Source: Hemerocallis citrina
Lineage: Eukaryota > Streptophyta > Magnoliopsida > Asparagales > Asphodelaceae
Reading direction: 5' to 3'
DNA: 64,000 nucleotides
Assembly (NCBI GenBank): GCA_017893485.1
Contig: CM030366.1
Coordinates: 187,347,947-187,411,946 of the forward strand
Part shown: positions 12,501 to 23,315 of the stretch, one piece after another
Layout of the letters: the number at the start of each line of letters is the position of its first letter
Numbering within the stretch: position 1 is the first letter of the stretch
Notes under the pieces: model-generated
What the model was told of the DNA's origin: nothing
What the model saw: only the letters and a program-made list of their open reading frames with translations
Databases searched by the model: none
Program-made: the position numbers and the translations under genes

Positions 12501-15500
12501 CCTCCTCCGAGAACGGAGACTCCAGGCAGGAAAGCGACGGTGAAGACTCGACCTGGTAAGAGTGCCAGAAGTCATACCTGAGTGGGACCCGGAAGTCATT
12601 CTTCTTCCCCAATAGGTCCTTGTAGTATCCTTGAAAGGCTGAGGAAATCAAATGTTCACCTTGTACCGTCCTGAGCTTGTTTCTAAGGATAAAATAAGAT
12701 TGGACCTGCGCCTCGCACTTGTTACTCAGTGGAAGAAGGCTGTGTTCGCGTCTCCCTCTTTGAGCCACGAAATTTTAGATCTTTGTTGCCATTTAATTTC
12801 TTCCATTTTGTATAGGTTGGCAATATTCTCCCGGAGTTCCAGGAGTCTATTTTTTTCCTCCTATGACAACTCTATCGATTCCTCCGCTCTTTCAAGTACA
12901 TCAATTTCTTCCAACATGGAATCTTTAGCACGCCAGATGGACGAGAACCTAGATCGGTTCCATTTATGAAGCCGCTTTCTTAATCTGCGAATTTTTTCAC
13001 ACCATCGGCCCGCAGCATCTGTGCCAGTCACTGGGAGCACCCAGTTTTCCATCACCAGGTGGTGAAACCCTTGAATCTCCAGCCAGGCCTTCTCAAATCG
13101 GAATTTTCTATGTTTTTTGTCTCCAAGAATCCCAATGTCAAGTAGGATTGGAGTATGATCTGACGTTGGTCTAGGGATCGATCTAGCAGTTGCAATGGGG
13201 AATTTAGCCTCCCAATCCATAGATACGAGAATCCTGTCCAATTTTGCCATAATCGGAGTAGACTGCATGTTAGACCACGTAAATAGTCTATCATTAATGG
13301 GGATATCAATCAATTCCAGATCCGTTATCACCCTATTGAACTCTGCTCTATGCCTGTTGCTGGAACCTCTACCCTTGTGTTCGAAGGCAAATCGGGTAAT
13401 ATTGAAATCCCTCCCGACAATCCACGCCCACGGCCATCGGAGACGAATATTGCTTAGTTCTTGCCAAAAGGCCTCACGCTCTGAAGCCACATTCGGCTCA
13501 TAAACAACTGTGATAGTCTGCAAATACTTATCCGCTCGTCGTTCAAGACGTGTAGTAAGGGAGAAATTCCCCTTGTAGACCTCTGAACAAGTGAGCAGGT
13601 CCGAGTTGAAGCCAATGGCAATACCCCCAGAGGCTCCCTCGGATGGACGAAAAACCCAATCCTTGATTCTGTTCCCCCCTAATCTCTTGAGCTTATTCCC
13701 ATGGCCAAGTTTGGTTTCCTGAAGCCCAACTACTTCCGCCTTGGACTTCGTGATAACGTCTCTAACCATATCTCTTTTACCTTTGTCCCCCAGACCCCGG
13801 ACATTCCAGAAAAGTGTATTCATTGGGGAACCGTGATCAAAATATCAGAATGTGAGGGACTAGGGCGGGTTTCGCCCTTAGAGATCGATATCCCCCTAGA
13901 GTTGGATCCTAGATCCGACAGAACACTAGGTTTAGACCTTTCAGATTCCCAACCCCTCATTTTGTTAAGCAGTAGGGCGTTGCGTTCTTTATTACAAACT
14001 TCTAACCCACATGTCGTAGCTAATAAAAAAATTTCAGAATCTAACATGAAATTTAAAATATTAGCAAGAAAAGTTTTTGTACCACCATTGACGTGTTTTG
14101 TCGCTTTGGCAGCCGTAGCTCTCTCCAAAAAGTCATCCAAGGATTCCGCATGAGCCCTTTTAGGTGGGCGGAGAACTCTGAACCCCACTGTCCTCTGAGA
14201 CGACCATGCGCTTCCTCTGGGAGCAGACTCTGGGAGTGTGGAGAGTACCGTCTCAGGGAAAATCTCCCTTTGGGTGTTGGCAATGAACTCGAGATCTTCT
14301 GACTCCTCATCCGTGAATGAGAATTCTTCATCTAGATTGAGCCGCCCTTCTAGGTCCTCCTCACTCTCTATGAGTTGTATCACCCTCTGTAGGCTAGACA
14401 CTCTGTACGGACTCCTCATTGAGCCCGTAGATAGAAGATTCATTAATAGCAGAAATGCCCCCAATGTGGTCCCCTCAGTGGGCTCACTCCCAATATGATA
14501 TTGTTTCTCACCGCCCGAGACCCTAGAGTTGCCAGACCCAAAAATAATACCAGTCTCTATGGACCCCTCATTGGGCCCATTAGACTCGATACATGGCCCA
14601 TAAGTAGAACCCAGTTTCACACCAACCACCGAAGCTTTCATAACATCCTTCCCGCGGTGCAATGTACCGCAAGCATCGATTGCAGCACTGGCTGTCAAAT
14701 CGCTGCTGTCAGCGGTGCCAGCTGGCAGCGATCCATTGGTGCAACCAGCGATAGTGACAGATGGCGAGCTCTCCGATGCTTGCTCTGTACTCGCAGCTTT
14801 GGGTTTAGCTTTAGTAACGGAGCCACAGGGCGACGCTGCTTTTTCATCTTCTTTCCCACTTTCGCACATCACCTTCGCTCCAAAATCTCTGCCATTTTCC
14901 CCCAAATCGCCCCCTTCCAAAAGCTTCTTCCTCCTACCTGCTCCCTCATTGCTCAGAGCGAGCGCCATAGCGCCCCTTTCCTGGGCTTGGTCAGGACTGG
15001 GTTCGCCTCTTTACCCAGACGCAGCTCTGGCTCCTGGCACAACTGCTCCTCTGAGGTTCCTTTATTTTCTTCTGGCGCATACCATAGCTTTTCGACCCAC
15101 TCCTTGGTCGATAGCTTTCCTTCTTCTGTCGCCTTCCCCAACGCTGTCGCCTTGCTAGCGGCTGTCGTCTTCTGCATGTGCTGACAAAGTAGAGAAAAGC
15201 CATTTTTGGGGTCTATCTCTGACCCTCCCCCTGTCCACCTGCAGCTACCACCAAAGTAGAGCTGACGAACGGTGCCACCGTTCGATCCAGCAAGTTGAGG
15301 GTCCCCTTGGATTTTTGACCGTTGGGTTGGACAGGACGGCCCCTTTGGCAATTCTCTCTGTTCGGTGGGTCTAGATCAAGCGATGGATACTCCCCTGACC
15401 TCTCTCCGCCGAGAGGATTTCTCGGTGAGCTCGTTCCACTTCGTGCGATCCATCGATAGTGAGGCAATCTGATGGCAAAACAACTTGTTTGTAAGTCCAG

Positions 15501-18500
15501 TGATCTACTAGGGCTTCACTCAGCTTGGGGGAGATACCGGCCTCCTGTGTACTTGATGAATCAACCCTCTTTACTAGCACAAACCTTACCAAATATGATT
15601 CGTCAGATGAGTACACTTTGGCGAAGCGCGGCATCGATGCAATGTCTGGGCTTCTGATAAGCACCTTTGTGGAGACCAACTCCGATCGCCTTACCGTCTT
15701 CTCATCAATTTCTTCAATACTCCCGAAGTCGGCGACCATTTCTTGTAGTGCTTCCCTCCTCCAAAAGTGCAAGGGTACGTTATGAATCCATACCCAATAC
15801 TTATCTCCTTGTGGAAGCTCGGCTCCGAATGCTGGTGTCCAAGCACTGAACTCAACTTGGAAATAGCCAAAATCTACCGTCCCCAAGCTTACCGCCGTTG
15901 AACCTTTCTCCGGTGAGGGGAAGGAAACCAGAAATTGCATGTGACACAGCTTCTTGGCTACCCAGTCTCTCTCGGCCCCCATTGGCCATTTCTCACTGAG
16001 AGCTTGAGTTAGGTGTGCCTCCGAAGGTCTGCCAGCTTTCACCTTGGCGATCGCACACCAATTCCGCAACCACCTTTCTTCATGTTTAACGATTTCCAAG
16101 CTCTTCGCCAATCGAATGACCGTAGGATGGTCGGGGGATCTCCCACGATAGACCGGCCTTTCTTCGTCACTCTTGGCATCCACCACATTGGTACACACGT
16201 ATGACAAATGTCCCCACATCAAACATTTGAGGCATCGAACTTCTTTCGTGCACTCACTCCTAAAGTGGCCGAGGTCTCCGCAGTTAAAACATGGTGCTGG
16301 CTTCTTTTTACCCTTTCTCTGCTTCTTCTGGTGTTGGCGTTGGGCATCATGAAGGTAAGTGCCCATGGTCTCCAATCTGTTCTTCTTACTTCGAACTTGT
16401 TCCCACTGCCCCCCCCCCCCCGCTCCCCTCATCTCCGGGATGTCCCTCCGCCATGATCCCGTCTAGCGCATGCCCCCTAGGGTCTCGCTTGGCGTTGGAT
16501 TTCGCTGCGGGGCACTCCAGACTTGTTGGATTCGCAGGTTGGAAGGTGGTGGGTTTTGGGGACGTGGCGTGGATACTAGAAACCTAGAGGGTTTTTGGCT
16601 GTGTAATAAGAGAATTTGGTTTCCTGGAATAGTTTTTAGGATGGCTGTGGTGTTCAGGCTGATACTGATGCTGAAGTTGAGGTTGTGAATGGATAGCCTG
16701 CTGCTCTGGCCTTATGCCAGAGCTGGGGTGAAGGAATGGTTCCTGCCTTTGTGGATGGACCATCACAGGTTTGAGGGTATTGTTGTTGTAATATTTGAGA
16801 TGCCTGTGCGGCTGTCTGTGTGACACTAGGGTTGATGCTCCCTGATTGTAACCCTGTGAGGAGGGAGTTGTTGCTGACACGGTGGGGAACTCTTCCGCCT
16901 AAACTGGCCTGGAGGAGGACCCCATCGTTGGGCCCTCCCTCCGTAAGACTCCTCTCGTTGGCGATGAGAGTCGGAGCGATGATGAGCGTGAGTCCTCCCT
17001 TCCCGACGTTGCAGTGTGCTTAGTTGTGCCCTCGTCGGGGAGCGACCACGTCTGAGCTCACGTTCTCTTCTCTCAATCAGAGTTGTGGATGTCTGTCGTT
17101 GGTCCCTCAGGTGAGGAGCCAGTGTGCACACCTCAGCAGGCACCTCCTGTAGGTGAGATTTTTGCATGTGGATAGAGGTTGGAGTTGTAGTTGGAGAGGG
17201 TGGAGGGGCAGTCGCCTTGGATGGGTTAAGGGTAGGAGTCGCCGGTGGGTTGCGGACCCCCTCATTGGGCCCGCATCCACTGTGCTCCAGAACAGAGAGC
17301 GATGATGAAGCCATGAAAGAACAAGGGTGGAGAGGACGGCTTCAGAGTGCACCAAAATCAGAAGAGGAAGAAGAGGTAGTGGGGGAAACGACAAACAGAG
17401 AAGGGGGAGATGCAGGAAGGTAGGAGGAGGTGGAGATGAAATATAGCTCAGCTGATGAGTGGCTAGAAAGTCAGTCGGAGAGGGATACTGGGGCTGTGGA
17501 GGGGGAAAGGATGGGGAGAGGATGGGAGCAGGTTGGAGCGTTTTTCATCCTGAGACAATGCACGTCTCTTAAAAAAAAAACAGCATTCAATGAATGTTGT
17601 AACAAAATTTTTGTTGTAAGGATCATGCATGAAAATCTGGCTTTGATGTTTTGGCTGTGACCATGTCAAGTATTATGCTTCCCTTGTGCAAGAATAATAA
17701 TTGTGCTTATTAGACAGTCTGCATATTTATTATTCAATGCAAAGTTATTAAAGTGTTTGACAAAGATTTAGAAAATTGCCACAAATGCATTCGTGACTTG
17801 TGAGAAGGTTAGTTGTGTATCTCTAATTCGACACAGGCTACTTATGAGACAGAATCTTTGAAGTTACAAGATATAATGCCCTTTGATCTCCTCTTTTGTC
17901 AAAGATTTTATGATACCTATACTATTCTATAGCCAGGGCCGGGCCCCTAGTGGAGGCAAGGGCCCCGAATTTTCCCCAATTTTAGGGGCCCCCAAATTAT
18001 TTTTTCTTATACATGTAGTAACGTATTTTGCGTGTAAAGTAAATTTACAATTTGTATAGTTGTTTTTAGGGGCCCTCAAATTTAATTATTTGGGCCTTTA
18101 TATATTTTTTTAATTACTTTGGCTAGTGCTTGATTGATTTTATTTATTTGTGCTTTTGTGGGTTTTTTGTTGATTTGTTGATTATATTTTCTTTTTCAAA
18201 CTCTCCACTATACTTTCAACCCTTCAATACCTTATATTTTGTGAACATTTAATTAGTGAGTTTGCTGCACAGAATATGAGAAGAAGTCATGCTTTATTGT
18301 AATAATAAAATATCTTATTTTGCCTTGAACGATGTGCAAATTTTTTATATATATGTTTCTTTTTTTCTTTTGTATGTGTAGGGGCCCCATTTTGAGAGTT
18401 CACCTTAGGCCCCCGTGAACTCAGGACCGGCCCTGTCTAAAGCTTGTTAAAAAAGAAAACAAACAAGATGAATTACAAGATTGACATATATAACATAGAA

Positions 18501-19351
18501 GGAAGTTAGATGGTTTTCTTATACAACGGTGATTTTGGGTCAGCTTATTCTCACTTCACTAGTCCCAGATCAACTGGGTTATCTAGAAATATATGATCCT
18601 AACACCTCCTAAGCTTTCTTTTTCTTTATTTAATTTTCTTTTGACTTTTCTTTCACAAAGCATACCAATGCCTACTAGTTAATATTCTTCAGAACCCCAA
18701 ATCATGATGGAAGAATCCCAAATCATGATCCAAAGAAATTTGACCACAAATAGCATGTCTTGTGCCCCAAATACATTGGGCTATCTTTTCGTGCCACTAA
18801 ATTAACAAACTTGTCATCAGAAGTTCAATGTCATTAAAGATTAAATGATCAAATAAGTCTCATTGCAGATAAAGCTACAAACAGTTGAGCTGCATTTGAT
18901 ATGAGATCATCAATCTCTAAAAGATGCCTAATAAGTTTTACAAACAAAATATACAGTTAATCAGATATCAAATTTCAAAAGAACTATTTGAACATATCTG
19001 CATAATCTGCTCTTCATTTTATATTAAAATAGGTTTTTTCAAATGAGTTAATAACAAAGCTTCCAAATCAATTATGCCATGAGTCTGTTACAGTTTCATT
19101 CAATTCGTGCCCCTAAATCCATCTTCAGAAAAAAAAAATTGCTTCACAGACCTCAAAGAAGGCATTTAGCAAAAACTAGCTACCAGTTGGAATTTAATTT
19201 TGCAGAATATGCTTCATCTTATGTGTCAGAGAAGTTTCCTAACATGCAATAACATCAACTATGATGATGCATTCATAAATCTTTCATATATTTTCCTATA
19301 TTGTGGCGTATCCACGACACTAAAGAACATGACAGATTTTTGAAGGTAACC

Positions 19352-19388
<37 letters not shown>

Positions 19389-20022
19389 ATATTAATACGC
19401 AAACAAATGAGATTCCTCACCATGTCATAGCCAATTCATTGTCAGGCAACTGTTGGTATAATGTCTCCAAGAAAATCCTCAATGGGTCTCTCTGCAATGC
19501 AACAAAAAGAGACATCGAAGACAAACAGATCAATCAAAATGTAAATTCTAATAAATAACTATATAAAATACTCCAATAAACATAATAAAAGAAAGTTGAG
19601 AGGTTTACTGTATTAGGCCTCGGATGCTTCTGTCCTGGCAAATTAATGCCATCCTCCTCCTCTTTATCATTCACCTTCTCATTTTCTTTCTTCTTCTTCT
19701 TGTTCTTCTTCTTTTCCTACTTATTCAACCAATCACATAAATTCAAAATAAGTACAAGAAAGTAAATCAAAAGCCCACAAAACTAAAACCCATAAGTAAT
19801 AAAATCAGAAAAAAGAACCTTATCGCCATATACTTCAACAACACTCGATTTAACTTCCTCCTTGGTCTTCTTCCTCTTCTTAAGCTCCTTCCTAGTATTC
19901 TTCGAATGGGAGGCAAAGGAGTGATCCTCTTCATCGCTGTTGTTGTTAATGGGTTTTGGGCTTGAGGTGTTGCCATCTTCCTCGATCTCTGTCTTTGCCT
20001 TGTTCGCCTTTGCTTTGGGCAT
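6367..20022 (-). CDS. Host gene: small lysine-rich protein, four exons, one 12.8-kb intron
   Basis: Four exons on the minus strand join in frame: 20022-19819, 19716-19609, 19491-19421 and 6589-6367, 606 nt in total (201 aa plus stop). All introns are GT-AG. The protein starts [17 protein letters not shown], is very rich in Lys and Glu (likely nuclear, with several KKRKK-like basic runs), and has one ordered-looking block across exons 3-4: [22 protein letters not shown] then [12 protein letters not shown]. From memory, this block (RDPLR.F.E.LY.Q.P...W....GLL..EA) recurs in uncharacterised plant proteins; I cannot assign a function. The split Trp codon (TG|G) at the giant intron reads through perfectly. 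The 6590-19420 intron contains a LINE in the same orientation, a gypsy fragment and MITEs. A pseudogene is possible but no lesion is visible. Confidence 0.75.
6590..9217. other. Intron sequence, proximal part
   Basis: This is AT-rich intron DNA. It holds a short (AAATAT)n-like run near 6970-7000 and the foldback element at 8237-8644. An unfamiliar GATTAATCG-rich stretch at 9060-9190 may belong to a degenerate repeat. I see no other coding region. Confidence 0.5.
8237..8644. mobile_element. Foldback (MULE-like?) non-autonomous element
   Basis: Arms of about 100 bp are inverted: the left arm (TTTGTCCACATCACTCACTAGC... TATTTCCATATTACTCCCTC at about 8240-8330) returns as GAGGGAGTAATATGGAAATA... 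GTGAGTTTTGTGGAAAAAACC at about 8548-8640. No convincing target duplication was found, so class and exact ends are uncertain. Confidence 0.6.
9218..9737 (+). pseudogene. Ty3/gypsy pol fragment (RNase H end to integrase zinc finger)
   Basis: The frame starts with the ADALSK motif that closes RNase H in gypsy elements. It continues through [23 protein letters not shown] and, after a stop at 9515 and frame changes, an HHCC-type integrase N-terminal domain ([20 protein letters not shown]...KKCGPCYR). Nothing before or after belongs to such an element, so it is an isolated 0.5-kb fragment. Its GC content is higher than the intron around it. Confidence 0.8.
10160..13823 (-). pseudogene. LINE ORF2: endonuclease, reverse transcriptase, zf-RVT, broken
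   Basis: Starting at ATG 13823: an APE-type endonuclease (WNVRGLG, LQETK, a GRDFN in place of the usual [13 protein letters not shown]), then reverse transcriptase with [14 protein letters not shown]...[27 protein letters not shown] and the catalytic YADDT near 11760, and a zf-RVT cysteine/histidine domain (CGFCN...HLFIHC) at 10840-10160. The protein is cut by a stop at 12861, frame changes near 12190 and 11890, and a stop at 10841. Catalytic residues remain recognisable, so decay is moderate. Confidence 0.9.
13820..17314 (-). pseudogene. LINE ORF1 (zinc knuckles, DUF4283-like RNA-binding domain), broken
   Basis: This is nucleic-acid-binding ORF1 of a plant L1. The start is taken as ATG at 17314. 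A Pro/Arg/His-rich N-terminus runs to about 16590, then at 16432-15371 there are two CCHC knuckles ([14 protein letters not shown] and [14 protein letters not shown]) and a DUF4283-like block ([15 protein letters not shown]). A long acidic tail at 14968-13820 ends ...[17 protein letters not shown] and a Ser-rich terminus. Pieces at 17314, 16432 and 14968 share a frame, but frameshifts near 16850, 15400 and 15200 and several stops interrupt it. The TGA stop overlaps the ORF2 start as ATGA (13823-13820), consistent with stop-start coupling. The knuckles precede the DUF4283 domain here. Confidence 0.82.
17934..18435. mobile_element. hAT-type MITE with GGGGCC-rich ends
   Basis: The ends CAGGGCCGGGCCC (17934) and GGACCGGCCCTG (ending 18435) form an imperfect inverted repeat. 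The 8-bp flanks TCTATAGC (17926-17933) and TCTAAAGC (18436-18443) agree at seven of eight positions, as for hAT. It is non-coding, AT-rich in the middle, with GGGGCCC blocks near both ends. It lies in the large intron of the host gene. A related element sits at 62544-62862. Confidence 0.85.
18444..19420. other. Intron sequence, distal part
   Basis: This is AT-rich intron DNA between the MITE and exon 3. The only clear feature is the 34-base poly-A run at 19353-19386, about 35 bp from the exon 3 donor. It could be the tail of an old retroposed sequence, but no flanking duplication was found. Confidence 0.5.
19353..19386. repeat. (A)34 homopolymer
   Basis: An uninterrupted A run just inside the large intron, close to the exon 3 splice donor. 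Confidence 0.95.
19421..19491 (-). CDS. Host gene exon 3
   Basis: These 71 nt follow a good acceptor (TTGCATTGCAG|AGAGACCC) and end in ACATG|GTGAGG. They encode [21 protein letters not shown] plus the first two bases of Trp. The donor opens the 12.8-kb intron. Confidence 0.75.
19609..19716 (-). CDS. Host gene exon 2
   Basis: The 36 codons in phase 0 follow acceptor TAG|GAAAAG and end at ACA|GTAAAC. They encode a Lys-run ([15 protein letters not shown]) then an acidic stretch and [11 protein letters not shown]. The intron from exon 1 is only 102 bp. Confidence 0.7.
19819..20022 (-). CDS. Host gene exon 1
   Basis: The 68 codons run from ATG at 20022 to ...VYGDK, followed by the splice donor AAG|GTTCTT. 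Composition is Lys/Glu/Ser-rich, with a polybasic stretch [13 protein letters not shown]. The upstream 130 bp to the first Helitron (20155) is all that is left of a private promoter region. Confidence 0.72.
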
Positions 20023-20154
20023 TGTCAGTGGCGTAATTTTGTGAGAATTGAGGAGAAGGTGAGGCGGCCGATAAAGGAGTAAATCATTTTAGAAAAGCCC
20101 AGCAACCCATGGAGAAGAAGGCTCACAGGGAAAGGCCCAATCCATCTATCTCTA

Positions 20155-20350
20155 TCTCTGCTATTTTAATGGAAGAGTTTGTTACCAAACTAACTTCATT
20201 TGTAACTCAACAAATACATGCATTGTAACCCGACAAATACGTGCAATACACATGCATAACTAATATAAAGGAGGTCTTAGGTTCGATATCAGACAACGTC
20301 AGCATTTATATATATATATAAAGACATGTATCGCACATGTAAATTACCAG
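20155..20350 (+). mobile_element. Degenerate short Helitron
   Basis: The 5' end TCTCTGCTATTTTAATGGAAGAG resembles the start of the better Helitron at 20543 (TCTCTAATATTATAATGGGAG). The 3' end has a hairpin ACATGTATCGCACATGT followed by a CAG terminus and T. It lies 132 bp upstream of the host gene's start codon, so it may overlap promoter sequence. Confidence 0.5.
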
Positions 20351-20542
20351 TATCTATAGCTACTGGTATACCCTGTGCAAAATGACCTGATTTTACTAAA
20401 AGATGTCTTAAATTTAACTAAATTATATTTAAAGGTATACTAGATCATCATTAACATTCAATAAAAAATTCGGCAGAGCTTACCCCACTCATAGAGCTTT
20501 TCTCCTGTATAAATATCATCAAGTATATCAACATTCAACAAA

Positions 20543-21818
20543 TCTCTAATATTATAATGGGAGAAGGCCTTAGTGTCATTTGTAAATGTTTTGTCAATCT
20601 ATCAACCCATGTAACATACGTGCATAACTATTATAAAGGAGGTCCTAGGTTCAAATCAAGACTACGTCTAAATTTTTATTTGGGCAAAAGCCAAAGTACC
20701 CCCCCAACGTTTGACCCGAGTACAAAATGCCTATACAACGTTTGAAAAAGTACAATAAACTCATTCTTCCGTTAACTTAACCCTTTCCGTTAACTTATAA
20801 TTATTAAATTACTTTTTTACCCTTACCCTTTTAGATTCAATTTTTTTTCCCCTTTCTTCATTCATTTTTTCTTCCATGCAATGTGCCTTCTTTGAGCCTC
20901 ATTATGTGATATCCATAACATTAGGTTTGATCGTATCCTGTGAAACAAGTAACCGTTACAAAGATAACAATTAACAAGTAATAAACCAAATTAAATTTTC
21001 AGTCGTATCCTGTGAAACAAGTAACCGTTACAAAGATAATAAGTAATAAACCAAAATTTTTAGTCGATAACAACAAGAAGAATCATAACAGAGGCTATTT
21101 CACTGACGATTAGAATAATAAAAAAGAAAAGGAAATGGTACATGGGCTCAAGCCTTTGGCCTCATATGACAGCATGAGTCTCAGTCAAGAATCCCACAAC
21201 ATGATTGCTATTTACAACACTAGAATGAACCCTAGTATTAGTGTATTAATTACTTGTATCATCCCACAACACTTTCGCACTTGCATCATCCTACTTGTAT
21301 GACGTGGCATTTTGAAAATATTTATGAACTTGAAGTTAAAAGCATGCAGACACTTACATGAAAGATGTTCCTGCTGGCAGCTATATGCATTGCTAGGGGG
21401 AAAACATGTTATTTAGTTTCTACAAAATCTCGACTTCGATCATCTAGGTGAGGAGCAATACTTCAAACATAGCAGACCTTAATTTCAAGCAATAGACGAC
21501 GGGATGGACAACTTCAAATGACAGTACATTTCATATATAGGTCAGAGTGTAGATTTACGTGTTCATTTATAGTCAAAAAGGAATGAAGAAAGGGAAAAAA
21601 AATTGAATATAAAAGGGTAAGGGTAAAAAAGTAATTAAATAATTATAAGTTAACGGAAAGGGTTAAGTTAACGGAAGAATGGGTTTATTGTACTTTTTCA
21701 AACGTTGTATGAGCATTTTGTACTCGGGCCAAACGTTGGGGGGGTACTTTGGCTTTTGCCATTTTTATTTTAGAAAACTATATTTATTAAAACGTGCATC
21801 GCACGTGTAAACTACTAG
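20543..21818 (+). mobile_element. Non-autonomous Helitron, interrupted by a MITE
   Basis: It starts TCTCTAATATTATAATGGG after an A and ends with the hairpin ACGTGCATCGCACGT, a short spacer and CTAG followed by T. This is the Helitron pattern: TC...hairpin...CTRR, inserted between A and T with no duplication. Without the nested Mutator-type MITE it is only about 190 bp, so the autonomous partner is elsewhere. Confidence 0.78.
20682..21760. mobile_element. Mutator-type MITE with ~190-bp TIRs, 10-bp TSD
   Basis: Long inverted ends begin GGGCAAAAGCCAAAGTACCC on the left and return as GGGGTACTTTGGCTTTTGCC on the right. The arms extend about 190 bp through ACGTTTG.CCCGAGTACAAAATG and the CCGTTAACTTAACCC region. 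The flanks are ATTTTTATTT at 20672-20681 and 21761-21770. The interior has an approximate tandem duplication of about 70 bp (CGTATCCTGTGAAACAAGTAACC, 20930-21060). No coding capacity. Confidence 0.9.
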
Positions 21819-21970
21819 TATCTAATAAGTGCAATATAGTAAAGGTGTTAACAAAAAACACAACCTCCAAACTAAATCACAATATTCATTCAATTGTCCA
21901 AATACCCAAATCCCAATTATATCCAATAGATGACTTAAATAAATTATCCATGGTAATAAAAAACTTCAAT

Positions 21971-22461
21971 CCAAACAGTTAAAATGCAAAAATTTTCTAA
22001 CAAACTATAGTTTATATCTGGGTAAATTCAAAACCAACTAAGAAAATAATGTATTACTTTCAACATGGTAGTATCATCCCTCATTAGCGATTTCCTTCTC
22101 CACACTTTAACATAATGGAATCAACATTCCTGAGTGACTAACTTCTTCGCACATGAACATCACATTTTCGAACTACATAAGACCATGAAATGAAAATTCA
22201 ATTAATTACACAAATTAAAAATCAATTACTTATATAGCAGCATAAATAAAGCTGAATTGATATAACCTGATACATGGCTAGGAGAAAAAATATATAACTT
22301 GATACATAAATGAAAAAAGAATAATTGGAGCTTTGATAAATTCCAAGAAGAATGAGACAGGTATATGAAAATGCAATAGACCATAAATTTGAAGTGACAC
22401 GGTGACGTTCTGAGATAGTTAAAGTGTGTCAATAACTATTATTTTAATCATCTATCTATAA
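21971..22461. other. AT-rich intergenic sequence
   Basis: I see no gene, tRNA or clear repeat here. Only simple AT-rich sequence lies between Helitrons. Confidence 0.5.
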
Positions 22462-22748
22462 TCTATAATAATAATAATATTATTATTATTTTTATTATTA
22501 TAATGGGAGAAGACCTTAGTGTCAATCTATCACCTTATGTGCATCACACGTGCAACTCCAACTATCTCATTATACACTTTAAATCTACCAACTTATGTGC
22601 ATCCCATGTACAACTCAAACTCTCCCATTATACTTTTTATATATTATTTTAAAATATATTTATTAACACTTGCCTCACACGTGCTATATTATATTACTTT
22701 AATAACTATATATTTATTAAAACGTGCATCGCACGTGCTAAATATTAG
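22462..22748 (+). mobile_element. Short Helitron
   Basis: It starts A|TCTATAATAATAATAAT...ATTATAATGGGAGAAG and ends with hairpin ACGTGCATCGCACGT, spacer, TTAG|T. It shares the 5' ATAATGGGAGAAG...CTTAGTGTCA core with the copy at 20543. The final tetranucleotide TTAG departs from CTRR by one base. Confidence 0.65.
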
Positions 22749-22923
22749 TATGAATATAATTATGATTGTTAATTACATCTAACATTTGAATTGATTATCA
22801 TGGAGTTACATGCTTCTTGATATAGCACATTACATGTACAATCATTTAGTCTATCCAGGATCATTCGAGTTATTTTTATCTTGCATCCTACATTAATAAA
22901 TGTGGTCTGTGCAGTTATTTACA

Positions 22924-23315
22924 CTAGTAATATACACGTGCGATGCACGTACTATTTTTTTAAAAAATTAAAGTAAAAACTCTTATTTACACGTGTGATG
23001 CATGTCTTAATAAATAAGATTATATATTTTTAAAAGTAAATGTGAAGACTATAATGGGAGAGTTGGAGTTGCACGTAAGTAGGTAGATTTACAACTCCAA
23101 CTCTTCCATTGTAATAGTTTTAGATATAGATAGATAGTAATTTACACACGTGATGCACATTTAATATATTTTTAAAAAAGTAAAAAAAATATGTCGTAGT
23201 GAGGACTCGAACCTGAGACCTCCTTCATATTAGTCATGCACGTGCAATGCATGCGTTGGTAGATTTACAAATTTACAAATGACACTAAGCTCTTCTCCCA
23301 TTATAATATTAGAGA
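22924..23315 (-). mobile_element. Short Helitron(s), reverse orientation
   Basis: On the minus strand it starts TCTCTAATATTATAATGGGAGAAG (23315) and ends with hairpin ACGTGCATCGCACGT and CTAG (22924) followed by T. An internal second hairpin region near 23137-23160 and a second 5'-like ATGGAAGAGTTGGAG block suggest two head-to-tail units of about 190 bp. Confidence 0.68.

Larger units (their letters stand above)
9885..17633 (-). mobile_element. L1-type LINE, apparently full length, 13-bp TSD
   Basis: The element is flanked by the perfect direct repeat AATCTGGCTTTGA at 9872-9884 and 17634-17646. Its 3' end (low coordinates) has a poly-A tail (poly-T at 9887-9898 on the plus strand). It carries an ORF1 with zinc knuckles and a DUF4283-like domain and an ORF2 with endonuclease, reverse transcriptase and zf-RVT, all on the minus strand, the same direction as the host gene whose intron it occupies. 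The intact duplication means the whole 7.7 kb arrived in one event. Both ORFs are now broken. Confidence 0.92.

Noticed and set aside
10973..17423. Many long plus-strand ORFs (for example 11427-11906, 13701-14153, 14495-15184)
   Set aside because: They are antisense shadows of the minus-strand LINE ORFs. None has domain motifs, and the minus-strand frames match known L1 proteins.
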